Assembly (NCBI GenBank): GCA_963965975.1
Contig: OZ014416.1
Location: forward strand, 4,588,001 to 4,652,000
From: Xestospongia bergquistia
Lineage: Eukaryota > Porifera > Demospongiae > Haplosclerida > Petrosiidae
DNA length: 64,000 nt
Direction: 5' to 3'
Made by a program: the position numbers and the translations under genes. The first letter of the stretch is position 1. The number at the start of each line of letters is the position of its first letter. Positions 24,895 through 36,539 of the stretch are shown in pieces. The notes under the pieces were generated by a model, which was given only the letters and a program-made list of their open reading frames with translations, was not told the DNA's origin and searched no databases.

Positions 24895-26470
24895 CATACT
24901 TCATCTAAAGGTCACGAGCAGCTGACACAGCAATTCTGTTATTCTGTTATTCACCACTCCTCCACCCTCTCTAATTTTTCTAAGATATAATTGTACCAGA
25001 ATATCTAATTTCTTGCCTAGATGAGGTGGCTTGCCACAATGCTTCATCGGAAGCTTCTTTAGTAGAGTTATATAACCTTGTATATAACCTTCTATGCCAT
25101 ATTTAGTGGCAGAAGACACACGTGAATATTATTAGTTTCTAATAAAGCATTGGTTGTTTTTGTGACCTAGCCTTTAAAGTTAGTCATCACAACAAGAGTG
25201 GATGCCCCAGGATTACTAATTCTAATACGAACCTTATTAACGTAATTTCTTTTATGTATTGCAACATTGTCTCTTCTGTAGACCAATGCTTTGACACATG
25301 TGTGATTTGCCATTGATGAGGAATTGAATATTTGGGATGGCAATGACTTGTTTTGCATTTGTATACAAGCTGAACTGAAGAAAATCTCCAAGCAATGTAC
25401 ACAAAGTATAGCAGTGATTTACCTCTTGTCACCAACACCAACTATCTCTACATGTCATCTTCCTTTTCCTCTAACACCCTGGAGGAACTTGGAACTATTC
25501 TGACTCCTATTTGTTCACAATTTAAAATTAGTTCAGGAACTATTTCCTCCATAAAAGGTAGCTGTTGCAACATCATTCAAAATTACTCCTTCAATTTTTT
25601 AAATTGAAAGAATACTGACAGTGCTCAGAAAGAGTATACAAATAAAAATAAAGTTGACTCTTTCAAATATTTCAGGGTTAATAAAAAAAAGCATTCAGGC
25701 TACCTGGAAGGTAGCCATATGGCAGTTGACTAGCTCAATTCAGTCTGTTTTAGACATGATTCTTGTACTTACCTGGTATTTCTTCCAATTTTTTCAAAAT
25801 CAGCTAAGCTTTCCTTACTCTCTGCTGTAGTTGTTTTCTGCTGAAAAAAGTTAACCCATGTAAGTAGAGAGTCCATCCATTCTCTTCTAAGTTCAATAAG
25901 CCTGTCTTCATCTAAAGGTCATGAGCAGCTGACACAGCAATTCTGTTATTCTGTTATTCACCACTCCTCCACCCTCTGAAATTTTTCTAAGTTAAAATTG
26001 TACCAGAATATCTAATTTCTTGCCTAGAATAGGTGGTTTGCCACAATGCTTCATTGAAAGTTTCTTTAGTAGAGTAGCTCTACCATCATCAGGCTGCTGG
26101 TATCTTCTCCACTGCTTCAACTCTTCATCATAGTTGTTCTTATTCAACTGTACTGTACTTCTACTCACAGTTTGTTTCAGCTTCCTTGTGAAGTAATGTG
26201 CTGCAGCTGCAGCATGATGATCATTGTCATACTTTTCAGTATCAATGTGAAGCTTTGGACTGTTCTTGTTTTAGGAACTTTTTCCTGGCATGTCTCTGCA
26301 CCAAAGAGCTTACTTTCTATTTGGTTGTGAAATGGCTTCTGAAGAAATTGATAATGATAAGTCACCTCTTGGGTCTGGTAATACATCAATTGACTTGTAA
26401 TATCTATATATAGTCATCACTAAGCACTAGGAATTCTCATGTCTCAGTCACAAGGTAACACATATCTCTA
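24895..26470 (-). pseudogene. pogo-like DDE transposase relic, copy A
   Basis: Minus-strand fragments include PPHLGKKLDILVQLYLRKIR and EGGGVVNNRIT (24901-25119), a typical linker before the pogo-type HTH/DDE region, and FNSSSMANHTCVKALVYRRD with STLVVMTNFKG (25167-25391), a DDE core. The block coding for the LREGGGVVN segment occurs twice within copy A (24895-25130 and about 25905-26110), so one part was duplicated. The Asp usually present before NFKG in related proteins (VMDNFKG) is Thr here, so it would be inactive even without the many stops. Copy B is at 36540-38515. Confidence 0.65.
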
Positions 26471-29079
26471 AACCATAAAACATTAACTACTATATATAAT
26501 TATTAATTTTAGTGCAATATTTCATTGTGCAACAAATTACAAGAGTTATTTTTTCATACAATCCTTTGCTGTACAAAATTCATTTCCTTGCGAAATATTC
26601 CTCCTATATGGCTCAACACAAGGACTAACAAACAATGTTCAAGGTGTCTTTCTGCTAGTCATGATGGAAGTAACATAGACATTTATCGAAGCAATAGTGT
26701 AATGTAATCATACCTGATATACTTACTTTACTTTGACCATTATATTACTCTACTTGCATTAGCAACAAAATGAATAGTATGCGCAACATTTGTGATTATC
26801 TTTCATCGAATCCCATAACCTGCTGTGAAAATAACAGAGACAAGCTTGTTCTCACTATAGAGACTGAAAAAATACTTCTTGTTAACCATATTGATTACAA
26901 AATACAATACAAATACAAAATGCACTGTGTGGTACAAGCAAATGACATAATAAAATCATAGTTTAATTGCAATATTAATAACAATTGTCAGTGCTTTTAC
27001 TTAGACATTTAAAAGGTGTTTGGTCATCATAGTTATATTTGCTCTTGTGACAATTTTGAAATATTGATTCAGACCATTTAATGAGAGAGTTACATACATA
27101 CAAAGATTGACAAGTGGAGATGTCTATCTCCATTTGTCAATGTTATTTCAGCTTTTACTGTTCCCAGAAAAGTGTTCTTTTCAACTTCTCTGACTCTTTG
27201 AGTGAATATCATAATGTCCCCATCTACACCACTTTGACAAATGCTTTCCTGAGCTGGACATATCAATCTGTTGTGACTAGAGGTGACTTTCAACACCTTG
27301 TCCATCTATACTACTAGAATCCACTGATTCTTTCCTCTTGAATTTACTATGAAAATGAGTTCATATCTCTCTTTATCTTTGTTTTGACTGGGTGATACAG
27401 CTTTTGTTAAGAGTTAGTGAATCTTTTCCATGAACAATGATCTCTTGTTATTTTAACAGGTTTACTCTGTCTAACTTCAATAAGAGCTGTATATAACTTG
27501 AGTTCAGCATCTAACTGTTTTGCTCTGACAGTTTACATATCAAAATTCTGATTAAAATTTTATCCCAAATTATCTTTTCTCTGAGATCACCGTATCTATG
27601 GTGCTCAGAAAGAGAGTATACCAACTTTTTAACATACCTTATGGACTAACTGATTAACATGGCACTTCCAAACATTACATTCATTTGCTTCATGATATGA
27701 AGCTGTGTCATATTTCTTTGCTTCTTCCACGTTATTCCAAAAGATTACAAGATATCATCAGTTTCCTCACCCACAGTTGTATAAGTGTGGCTCTTTTCTG
27801 CCTTTATATTAAGACGTGATGCCTGACCGTATCTGTCAAAACATCAAGTCTATCTTTGTCATATTTAATACTTTGTAAAAGGAAGGCTTTCAGGCTATAT
27901 GGAAAATAGCCATGTGAAAGTTAATGTGTCCCAATATATTCTATTTAAAAGATAATACTAATTTTTATTATTGATTAACTTCATTAAGACAAATATGTAA
28001 AAATGCAACTTTCCTTGTGTGACTTGTAACAAGGCTCTTCTGTATATCTAACACCAAAAAATAATAAATAAGACATTCAAGTTTTCTCTCTGTTAATGAT
28101 GATGTCACTAAACAGCCATTTGTCTAACCATAGAGTATTGTAGTCATGTCTGAGATCTTTATTTTTTGACCATTATTCCACTTGAGTTAGCCACAAAAAC
28201 ATTTTATACATCTTTTTGCAGAAAAATTTGTCTATTGCATTAACTATTCCAAATTTATCAGAAACAATGCTAAAATATACTAGATGTTCAATTCATATTT
28301 ATTCATCATTCTCCATGAAAATTTCAGAATTTCAAGGCCAATCATACACACAAAATCCAAGGAATCATTTAATCCATAGAAAAAAGTAACAAATACATAA
28401 TTAGCTATAGCAACACTGTGTTTGTCACCATAACAACAATCACTATAGCAACAACATCTATATCACTATAACAACTAGTACTATAGCAATTAATTTGCCA
28501 TAACCTTTGTGATTATTTTTCATCAAATCTTCTATAATAATAACAGAGTATAGAAAGCCATTCACTACAGAGAGTGAAGAAAACCTTTTTGTCAACTATA
28601 GGGAATACAAAAATACAAATACATGTTTACTTTGTAGTATAATCAAGTAACATATTGAAATCACAGTTTAGTTGCAATTAGAATTCTCAGCACTATATAG
28701 CTATGTCACTCATTGTTTATATTAGCAAGTACTAAAATATTTATTTATTTAAAAAATTTTTTCACATTACTGTATATAGTAATATAAGTAAAACATATTG
28801 TACTACATACAGTTGACTGTGAACCCTCAAGTATTGTGAACTATTGTATGATATAAAAATATCATTATTGACTGTGAATGTACTCATGCAAACTAAGTAT
28901 ATACATGTACATACAGGGACGTGGAAATATATTTTAAGTCATAGGAAAATTGTTCTTTGACTGAAAGTATCCACCAGATATGTCTGTTTTTATATTTTTG
29001 TTTGGATGTGTAAATCATAATGAATTTATGGTCTACTCAAAAAATGTCTTAATAACTGATAATATGGATGGAGTAATGA
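26471..29079 (+). other. intron sequence with copies of the duplicated intron tail
   Basis: Blocks at about 26600-26960 and 28030-28910 match the post-microsatellite tail of the ankyrin introns (CATTTGTCTAAC, CACTATAGCAACAACAT, GTTGACTGTGAACCC). The stretch 27080-27960 in between has no recognised domain. The tail homology ends at about 28915, short of where an ankyrin exon would be expected, so a unit was probably truncated here. Confidence 0.55.
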
Positions 29080-29720
29080 ATTACAGAATTTTAGATCAGC
29101 TTGGATGTTATCAATGAGTAGATGTGTCTGTAATTCTTCTGATGTTTCCAATGTGAGAGAGCCTCAGAAAAATCAAATAATTCAGGCTAAGGTTCATTAA
29201 CTGATATGAACAATAGTGAATCAACAGTATTGACAGCGAGCTGTTGTCTAAATTTGATCCTGTGTGCGGAAAAACCTCTTTCACATGGATCTAATAACAT
29301 TGGTAATACACAATAAATTGAAACAACCTTGAAATGGTCGGAAACAAGGGTTTCTTTTTGAAATTATTTCTTTTGCCAATTCTCTAAAATAGAGGCTGCT
29401 ATAATTATCAAAGACAGCTCTCTTGAAGACAGTTAGGATCAACTAATTCTTTGTATGACACACCATCAACAACTTTAAATATGGTCAATCAACATCTCTA
29501 TTCCCTCAGTTCCAAAGCTTTGCAACGTAGTTCACTTGGTTGGAAAAATGCAGTGTCAAGAAGTGTGATCATTGCTTTGTCAGCCAGATCTGTGGCAGAA
29601 GTGAAAATTGGAGCAGCATAGAGAAAATCTTGGTCTGCTTTAATGGCATCAGTATGTTCTAGTAATACACCATGATCAACTAAAGCTGACCTTCTAAATT
29701 AGTTGACCGACATATAGCAA
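29080..29720 (-). pseudogene. hAT transposase C-terminal dimerisation relic
   Basis: Reading the minus strand near 29300 gives LLDPCERGFSAHRIKFRQQL followed by VNTVDSLLFISVNEP and a W-K-H stretch. This matches the ERGFSxxxRIKxxxRxxL hAT C-terminal dimerisation motif and the downstream Leu-Ile-Ser helix. Upstream on the same strand is AAPIFTSATDLADKAM, also duplicated at 31345-31404. Stops interrupt it. It may belong to the same family as the N-terminal fragment at 3535-4197, but the two do not overlap. Confidence 0.65.
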
Positions 29721-30120
29721 AAACATGCTTCTTATAAATGAATACTTAATAATTACTGCAATATTTAAAGGATTCTATTTCATACTATCTTTACATACAA
29801 TATACCTACATATAAATATTATTAAAACAATTACCACATCTATCATAAATTGCCATTGTAGTGTGCTAAATTAAAGCAAACATTATATATGATATAAGTA
29901 ACATATGCTATAAATTGGACAGTTGTGGTGTGAGTGTCAATAACACATCAACTAGACTATAGAGATATTGTTAATATATTGCTCCCTTTATCACAAATGA
30001 ACTGACAATAAACATACTGGAATCCATTATATAGTAAGTAATAGTAAAGTCAAACAAGGAGTAGTAATCAAACTACAGGTATCAAATACAACCTCTTAGC
30101 TAGGTTGTCTGTATTATGTT

Positions 30121-30778
30121 TACTGATGTACATGTAAATGCATATTATTATAATATTCTGCACTGATATAATACATACTAGTAGTATTATATACATGTAC
30201 ATTGAAGGAATACAATACACAAGTACATGGAATATAAACCATCTCTATTCATAATACAAACCTTGTCACAAATATTGGAATCTGCCTTAGCTGTTAATAG
30301 TAACTTCACTGTCTCAATGTGTCCTGCATTTAAAGCATAATACAAAACAGTCTGATGATGCTATAGAAAGAATAAACAATGACTAATGTGGCTACAAATT
30401 AATTACTAATAACTGTTAAATACTACAGTAAATAAATGTATAAAATATCATCTCTGGAAATAATACAAACCTTGTCACAAATATTGGGGTTTGCCTTGAC
30501 TGTTAAGAGTAACTTGACTGTCTCAATGTGTCCTGCCCTTGAAGCATAATGCAAAGCAGTCTGAAGATCCTATAGAAAGAATAAACAGTGAATAATGTGG
30601 CTACAAATTAATTACTAACAACAGTTCAATACTACAGTAGATAAATATATAAAATACAATCTCTAGACATAATACAAACCTTGTCACAAATATTGGGATC
30701 TGCATTAGTTGTTAAGATTGTCTGGATTGTTTCAATATGTCCTGCCTTTGGAACATAATGCAAAGCAGTCTGATGATA
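30121..30778 (-). pseudogene. inverted copy of the ankyrin-exon array, three units
   Basis: Three 99-nt ankyrin exons lie on the minus strand at 30680-30778, 30471-30569 and 30262-30360, each with TATAG-type acceptor and GTTTGT donor, reading for example YHQTALHYVPKAGHIETIQT and DLQTALHYASRAGHIETVKL. They are open and phase 0, like the plus-strand array at 42-1391. The 140 bp beyond the last unit (30121-30261) matches the flank at 1392-1536. There is no Roc or other domain downstream on this strand, so this is more likely a segmental inverted duplication inside the intron of the plus-strand gene than a separate gene, though the exons look splice-competent. Confidence 0.75.
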
Positions 30779-31689
30779 CTATAGAAGAACAAACAGTAAA
30801 TAATGTGGCTACAAATTAATTACTAATAACTGTTCAATACTACAGTAGATAAATATATAAAGTCAATCAGTTACATCATAGTGCCAATATTCATATCATA
30901 ACAAGATTAGAAGTTATTTCCTACAGTAATAACAGCTTTAAGTTTTACTACAAGTAAATCTGTTTTACATTGTGGTTATTATAATACACAATGACTAGCC
31001 AAAAACTGAATCCTACTAGTCATTAACAGTACTATTAGTATTATTAAAGCTATGATTGGTAATATTCAAATTCTGATAGTGGGCAATAGCCAATGTTTTC
31101 TGTTACTAATAAACAAACTTGGAACTAGTAGGACACTAATTTCCTCTTTTAAAATGAAAAAAAAGTTTAAAGAATTTCCCAGCTAGATAAATGACTATCA
31201 TTGTAGGTAGTACTGATGACAGTTTATTTTATAATTTCTTATATGGAGACCTCTCTAATATAGGCATTAATTCTGTCCACTATTTGTGCCAGTTCTAATG
31301 ATAGGCACCCATTGAGTTCACATTTAATTTTAGAAGTTCCTTCATTGCTTTGTCCGCCAGATCTGTGGCAGAAGTGAAAATTGGAGCAGCATTGACTACA
31401 AGGATAGCATTAGACACTTAGTGAATTGAAATATCTTTGCAATTGTAAAACAGATTGTTGTGTTTCAACCAATATAATTTTTCCAGAACATGGTATCTTT
31501 GAATATAGTAGTCATAATTAGCATTGTTTTGCCATGACATTGAATTTTATAACATTATTATAAGTTCATCAGAAACTGCACCTTTCAGATTCTTAGTATC
31601 TTTCATGATCTCCTTGCCCTATGTTTTAGTCTCTGTGATCTTAAGAGCAAAATTATCTAACATTATGTAGGATCATCATATTTACTTCT
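30779..31689. other. unassigned intron sequence
   Basis: AT-rich with no gene. Up to about 30860 it is the remaining unit of the inverted array. Positions 31345-31404 duplicate a piece of the hAT relic at about 29575-29620 (minus strand AAPIFTSATDLADKAM). Confidence 0.5.
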
Positions 31690-33260
31690 TGGACTCTGTT
31701 GTCATTTTTGATACTCTTTTTGCCTTGTTTATTTCAGTGTCTACACTTGTTTATCAAATATTCATTAAACATATCTCTTTCTCTTTGTATATCTTTCTAT
31801 ATCAAAATAAATGTTTTAAGTAGCGGTGGGTTGGCTCAGCAAAGTCAATAACAGAACTTAACCTTGTATCCTTTCCATTTAACCTTTTCTGATATTTTGC
31901 TGTCTGCTTGATGTTAAAGGTAACATTATTTCCCCCTTTTTCTCTCTTTTTTTCTGTCAAATTGTAACATTCAGGTATAAAAATAATTGACCTATGAATG
32001 TCAATCCCAATATACACAATGTAGTACAGGGGAAACTGCTGATTTGTACATTTGTATATCAAAGTTATCACCCTGGGAACTGCTTTAGATGTGAAAACCT
32101 ATACAAACCTCCTATTAGACACATTTCTGCCTTTAGATAATGTCTGCTATAAATGTCAATGCATTAACTACAAGTAGTGTTGTCCCAAGATTGAGAATGA
32201 TTTATTTTAAGCAATGGAATATACTCACAGCTGGTTGATCCACATAACATTAATTTCATGTTCTTTGCTATGTACCCAGTTGATGTGTACAATTAGGATT
32301 AAAAGAAAAAAATAGAACCATATATTCACTAGGCATTTCCCAAGATAATTATTCCTTTTAAGTCAAAACAGTTTCAATTTTCTTTAAAGTGATCCTTTTG
32401 TGCAGCTGTTCCAGATATATTGGTAATTTTTTCACTCTTTCTACATTTCATTTCAGTGAGATCCTTGATAAAGGTGTCTTACATATAATCACAGGGACAT
32501 TGGTTAATGTAGTAGACATCTATAGCCAAAGATTAGTTTTCTTTGAGTTTAATAGTAGCCACTTTACCATATACTAGACATGGCCTACATTACTTGCTCC
32601 GTCAACTCTAAGGACTCATTTAACTTTACTTTCTCCAATATCAAAATTATATAAACAGTTCTAATTTTTCATGTTCTGTGACAATCAGCTGTATGATAAA
32701 CAACATTTTTATGATCAGAATTTTTTTGCTTCAACAGCGCCTGCATTGAGTTCATATGTTTTTCAGTCTTGTAAAGTTGTATGAAGATATCTGTAGAACA
32801 GATATATACTTATTAATATAGTCTGTATTTATTGTTAGAGATGGCACTGAAGACTGGGCATTGAATATCAATATTTGGTAAACCCATCATAGCAACATCC
32901 TTTATGAAGTTCACAATATTAGAACCATTCTTGTATTTAATATAATCTAGTCCATTTAGAAGCTGCTACTACAAAGAAGAAGAGGGTTGAAACATAGTTG
33001 GAATGCTTTCTGAAGTGCCAAGATATACTCTTGATACACATTTGTAGTTAGCAGCTGCTTCTAACATCAATGTAAACTATTGTTACATATGAAAAGTTCC
33101 AGGTTGCTTGAATGGTGTCTAGTACTTGCTGTTATAAACACCAATGTAGCACCTGTGGCTCCATTGCCTGAGACTGCCAGCTTCTTTTAGACATTTTATT
33201 TATAAAAGGTTCAAAACACGCTGTTTGGGCAACCTATTGATTCAGTAGACCAGAGCTATC
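31690..33260 (-). repeat. degenerate transposon-derived repeat
   Basis: The part at 31695-32000 resembles 36560-36970, beside pogo copy B. The part at 32828-33092 is repeated in inverted orientation at 63728-64000 with roughly 80% identity by eye. On the minus strand it reads NGLDYIKYKNGSNIVNFIKD and then VAMMGLPNIDIQCPVFSAIS, which looks like genuine ancestral protein but no family is recognised. A minus-strand frame at 31802-32071 is open for 89 codons. Confidence 0.5.
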
Positions 33261-33394
33261 ACCTTTGGGTAACAGCAATCTGACTTGGATTTGTCAACCT
33301 GTTGTGTTCCTTAATATCCTCGGTCTTCATTATCCTTACTGCAAGTCACTTATGTTGGTCTATTCAATCACTCTCTTAATGTACATAGTCACTA

Positions 33395-33396
33395 TG

Positions 33397-33451
<55 letters not shown>

Positions 33452-33460
33452 TTATTTATT
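33395..33460. repeat. (TA)n microsatellite
   Basis: About 28 TA units ending in TTTATTTATTTATT. Confidence 0.9.
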
Positions 33461-34678
33461 CTCCAGCCACACTCATGGCAAATGATTCTGTTGTTATTGA
33501 TCAATTATGTTAACTTATCCACGAATGAAGTACAATTGAATGGTTGTATTATGTATTTATGTTAAAACAGTCCATAAGGGCTAAACGCCTATAGGTCCAA
33601 CCATACCAAAGTCTTGTTGGCTTGCATAGCTCTGGGCTATTCACTCTCATATACTCCTACAGACCTCTCAAACTGCACTAAGGATTTGTAGTGTCTGGAA
33701 ATAATCTGCCTACTCCACAGAACCAACATCATACTCACTCTTGTTGCTGCACACACTCTTTATATTGAAACGTGGGAGGTCATTCTGGTTAACCATCTGG
33801 ACTACTGTATCAACCTCCTACTTGCTATGAGGTTTCAGGCAAGGCTTCTGCATTGGCTTTGATTACTCTTAGTATCGATTTATAATCTTAAGTTACATTT
33901 AAAACTACACCACCTAAATGACCTCTATAGCATATCCTTCTATATATGATTTTTAATGAAACATGTAAACCACCTATCATTATTACTATTAAACCAGTAT
34001 TTACAGTCAGATTTATTAGACAATATCAATGATTATACTAATAGGTTTAACAGTCATTATCATGTCTTCATTAATGTTATTGATGTAGTCATTTGAATCA
34101 GAGCATGCAGCATGACATGAAATCTGTTTTACACAATTAAAAAAGTCTGTTAGACTTTCCTTACATTACATTATATTATACTCTTACAATATTTACCATT
34201 TGATCATACTTTAAGTAGTGTTGACCAGGTGTTTAAATGTAGCATTTTAAACAAGTCAGATACTGTAGTTTAGAAATAATATGTATGCAGATGTAATGAT
34301 ATCATAATTCTTTACATAGGCTAAGAAGGTGTGTTTTTTTTCTTGTGCTTATCTTTTTCTTCAATATTGAATTTATGTGTCTTAATTTGTTAGCTTGTTT
34401 AATGACTCAATAATAATGTCATATAATGACATCATGGAATGAGATATAGCTAATAAAGCAAATACTTTACTACTACAGTTTGTTTGTCACAAATTGTACC
34501 TGCTATTAGTAGTTTATATTGAATATGAATATGTTGTGCAGTTACTTCTCATATTTTAGAATGTAATACAATTATAATGATGATGTGTACAGATGACTGA
34601 TTACATTGACTATATAGTTTACTGTCTAATAGTTTATGTTCTTTTGTAATTAAATAAGTTTGTCTCTTATGTTTCTAG
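33461..34678 (+). other. intron before ankyrin exon 15
   Basis: 33540-33900 is GC-richer than its surroundings and unidentified. The last ~120 bp is the conserved upstream flank of second-family ankyrin exons (TTACATTGACTATATAGTTT). No gene seen. Confidence 0.5.
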
Positions 34679-34780
34679 TTGAGACGTACACCTGCACACT
34701 TTGCAGCAATGATGGGTGATGCTGACACAGTAAAATTGTTAATTAAAATTGGACAAGCTGATATCAACACTAAAGATGAA
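34679..34780 (+). CDS. ankyrin-repeat exon 15
   Basis: 102 nt, phase 0, acceptor TTTCTAG, donor GTAAGT. It encodes LRRTPAHFAAMMGDADTVKL and ends ADINTKDE. This is the last exon of the second ankyrin family before the Roc-COR exon. Confidence 0.85.
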
Positions 34781-36539
34781 GTAAGTCATAGTAATTTTAT
34801 TACAAGACATATCATTGTACCAAATTCTGACCTATGAAGTAACTCAAATTACTTCATTTGAGGTTAATGAATCAATAGAACACATGATTTGAGGTGTATT
34901 ACTGATTGAATAAGAAACCTAAAGTCTAAGGCAACTGTTCTTTACCAGTACTTGATTTGTTTAATACATTTTTACAAAAAATTTGAATGATAATATTAAT
35001 GTTTATTAATGATGAAATTAACTAGGTCAGTAAACAAATGTACTAACAATAGTACTTTCATATTTGACTTTCAAAAATGCTATTCTATATATAACACAAG
35101 AACTAACAAATAATATCTTCAAGCTTTTTGTCTGTTAGTAATGATAATATTAATCATAGCCATTTGTCTAATCAATCATTTAATGTAATCATACCTGAGA
35201 TCCTTACTTTGCTTGACCATTATTCCACTTGAATTATCTACAAAAATATTTTGTACGCATTTTGTCAGAAAAAACTTTCTCAGAAACAATCTCCAAACTT
35301 ACTATTGTCTATTCACATTCACTTTGCTGTTGCTACATGTTCAACTCACAATATTTTACTCAAAAACCAGTCTTACCCAAGAAATCAAAGACTCATATAA
35401 TCCATAGAAAAAAATACTATCATGCCTGAGTCCTTACTTTGCTTGACCTTTAACTCACTTGAGTTAGTAACAAATAATTTTATACACATTTTGGTAGAAA
35501 AACGTTTATTACCATAGCTATTCCAAATTTGTCGAAAACAATCCCAAGAGCACATATGTCACCACAGCATTAGTTACTAAGCAACAATTACTAAGTTATC
35601 ATAGCAACTTTTACAAAGCAAAATTGTAGAATTTAGTCATTGTAGTCCTTCTATATTCTATACACATTTTGACAGAAAACTGTTTATTGCCATAGCTATT
35701 TCAAATTTAAGGAAAACAATGCCAAAACCTACTATATCTTCAATTCATTTGTATTCATCAATCTCTATGAAAGTTTTATAAATTTGAAAAGCAATCATAG
35801 CACAAAATACAAGGAGTCATGTAATAAACAACAGCATATAATTCACTATAGCAACAATACGTATGTTACAATACCAACAATCCCTATAGCAACAGCATTA
35901 ATATCACCATAGCAAATGTTACTATAGCAAATAAAATGTCACAACATTTTGTTATTAATGTTTATCAAATCCTACAACCTGCTATAAAAATAACACAGTG
36001 ACAAGCCTGTTCTAACTATAGAGCATAAACAAAGACTTTTTGTTAACCATAGTGAATACAAGCACACAATAGAAATAGACATGCACTTTGTAGTATTAAC
36101 AAGTAATATATTAAACTCATAGTTTACTTGCAATAAGAATTCTTAGCACTATGTCCCTCACTGTTCTTATGAATTGAGTGAATACTAAGGATTCAGTTAA
36201 TTCTCGATACTTGTATGCACTATACTAGTTTTCACATTACTATATATAGTAATTTGATAAGACATATTATAGTATATACAGTTGACTGTAAACCCACAAG
36301 TATTGTGAACTATTATATGATATAAATATATCCTTGCTGACTGGGAGTGTACTTATACAAAAAAAGTACATGTACTCATGATGTTCCTAAGATATTCTAT
36401 TGTCACCTGTACCTTATAAGCTGTCATCATTGTCTACTACATCACCAGCTGGTTTGCCTGGCAGACAATGTTTGCTTTCTTTGAACTACAAAACATTGAC
36501 TTCATTTAAGTAGTTTAGATTTATATAATATATTATGAT
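34781..36539 (+). other. duplicated-type intron after ankyrin exon 15
   Basis: It carries the shared donor flank, a reduced microsatellite site (TCTATATATAACACAAG), the TCATAGCCATTTGTCTAATC block, ATAGCAAC motifs at 35560-35930 and the GTTGACTGTAAACCCACAAG block. It ends where pogo-related sequence begins. No gene. Confidence 0.7.

Noticed and set aside
30121-30778. Independent minus-strand ankyrin gene
   Set aside because: There are only three repeat exons, no start, no other domain, and flanks that duplicate the plus-strand array; inverted duplication explains it better.
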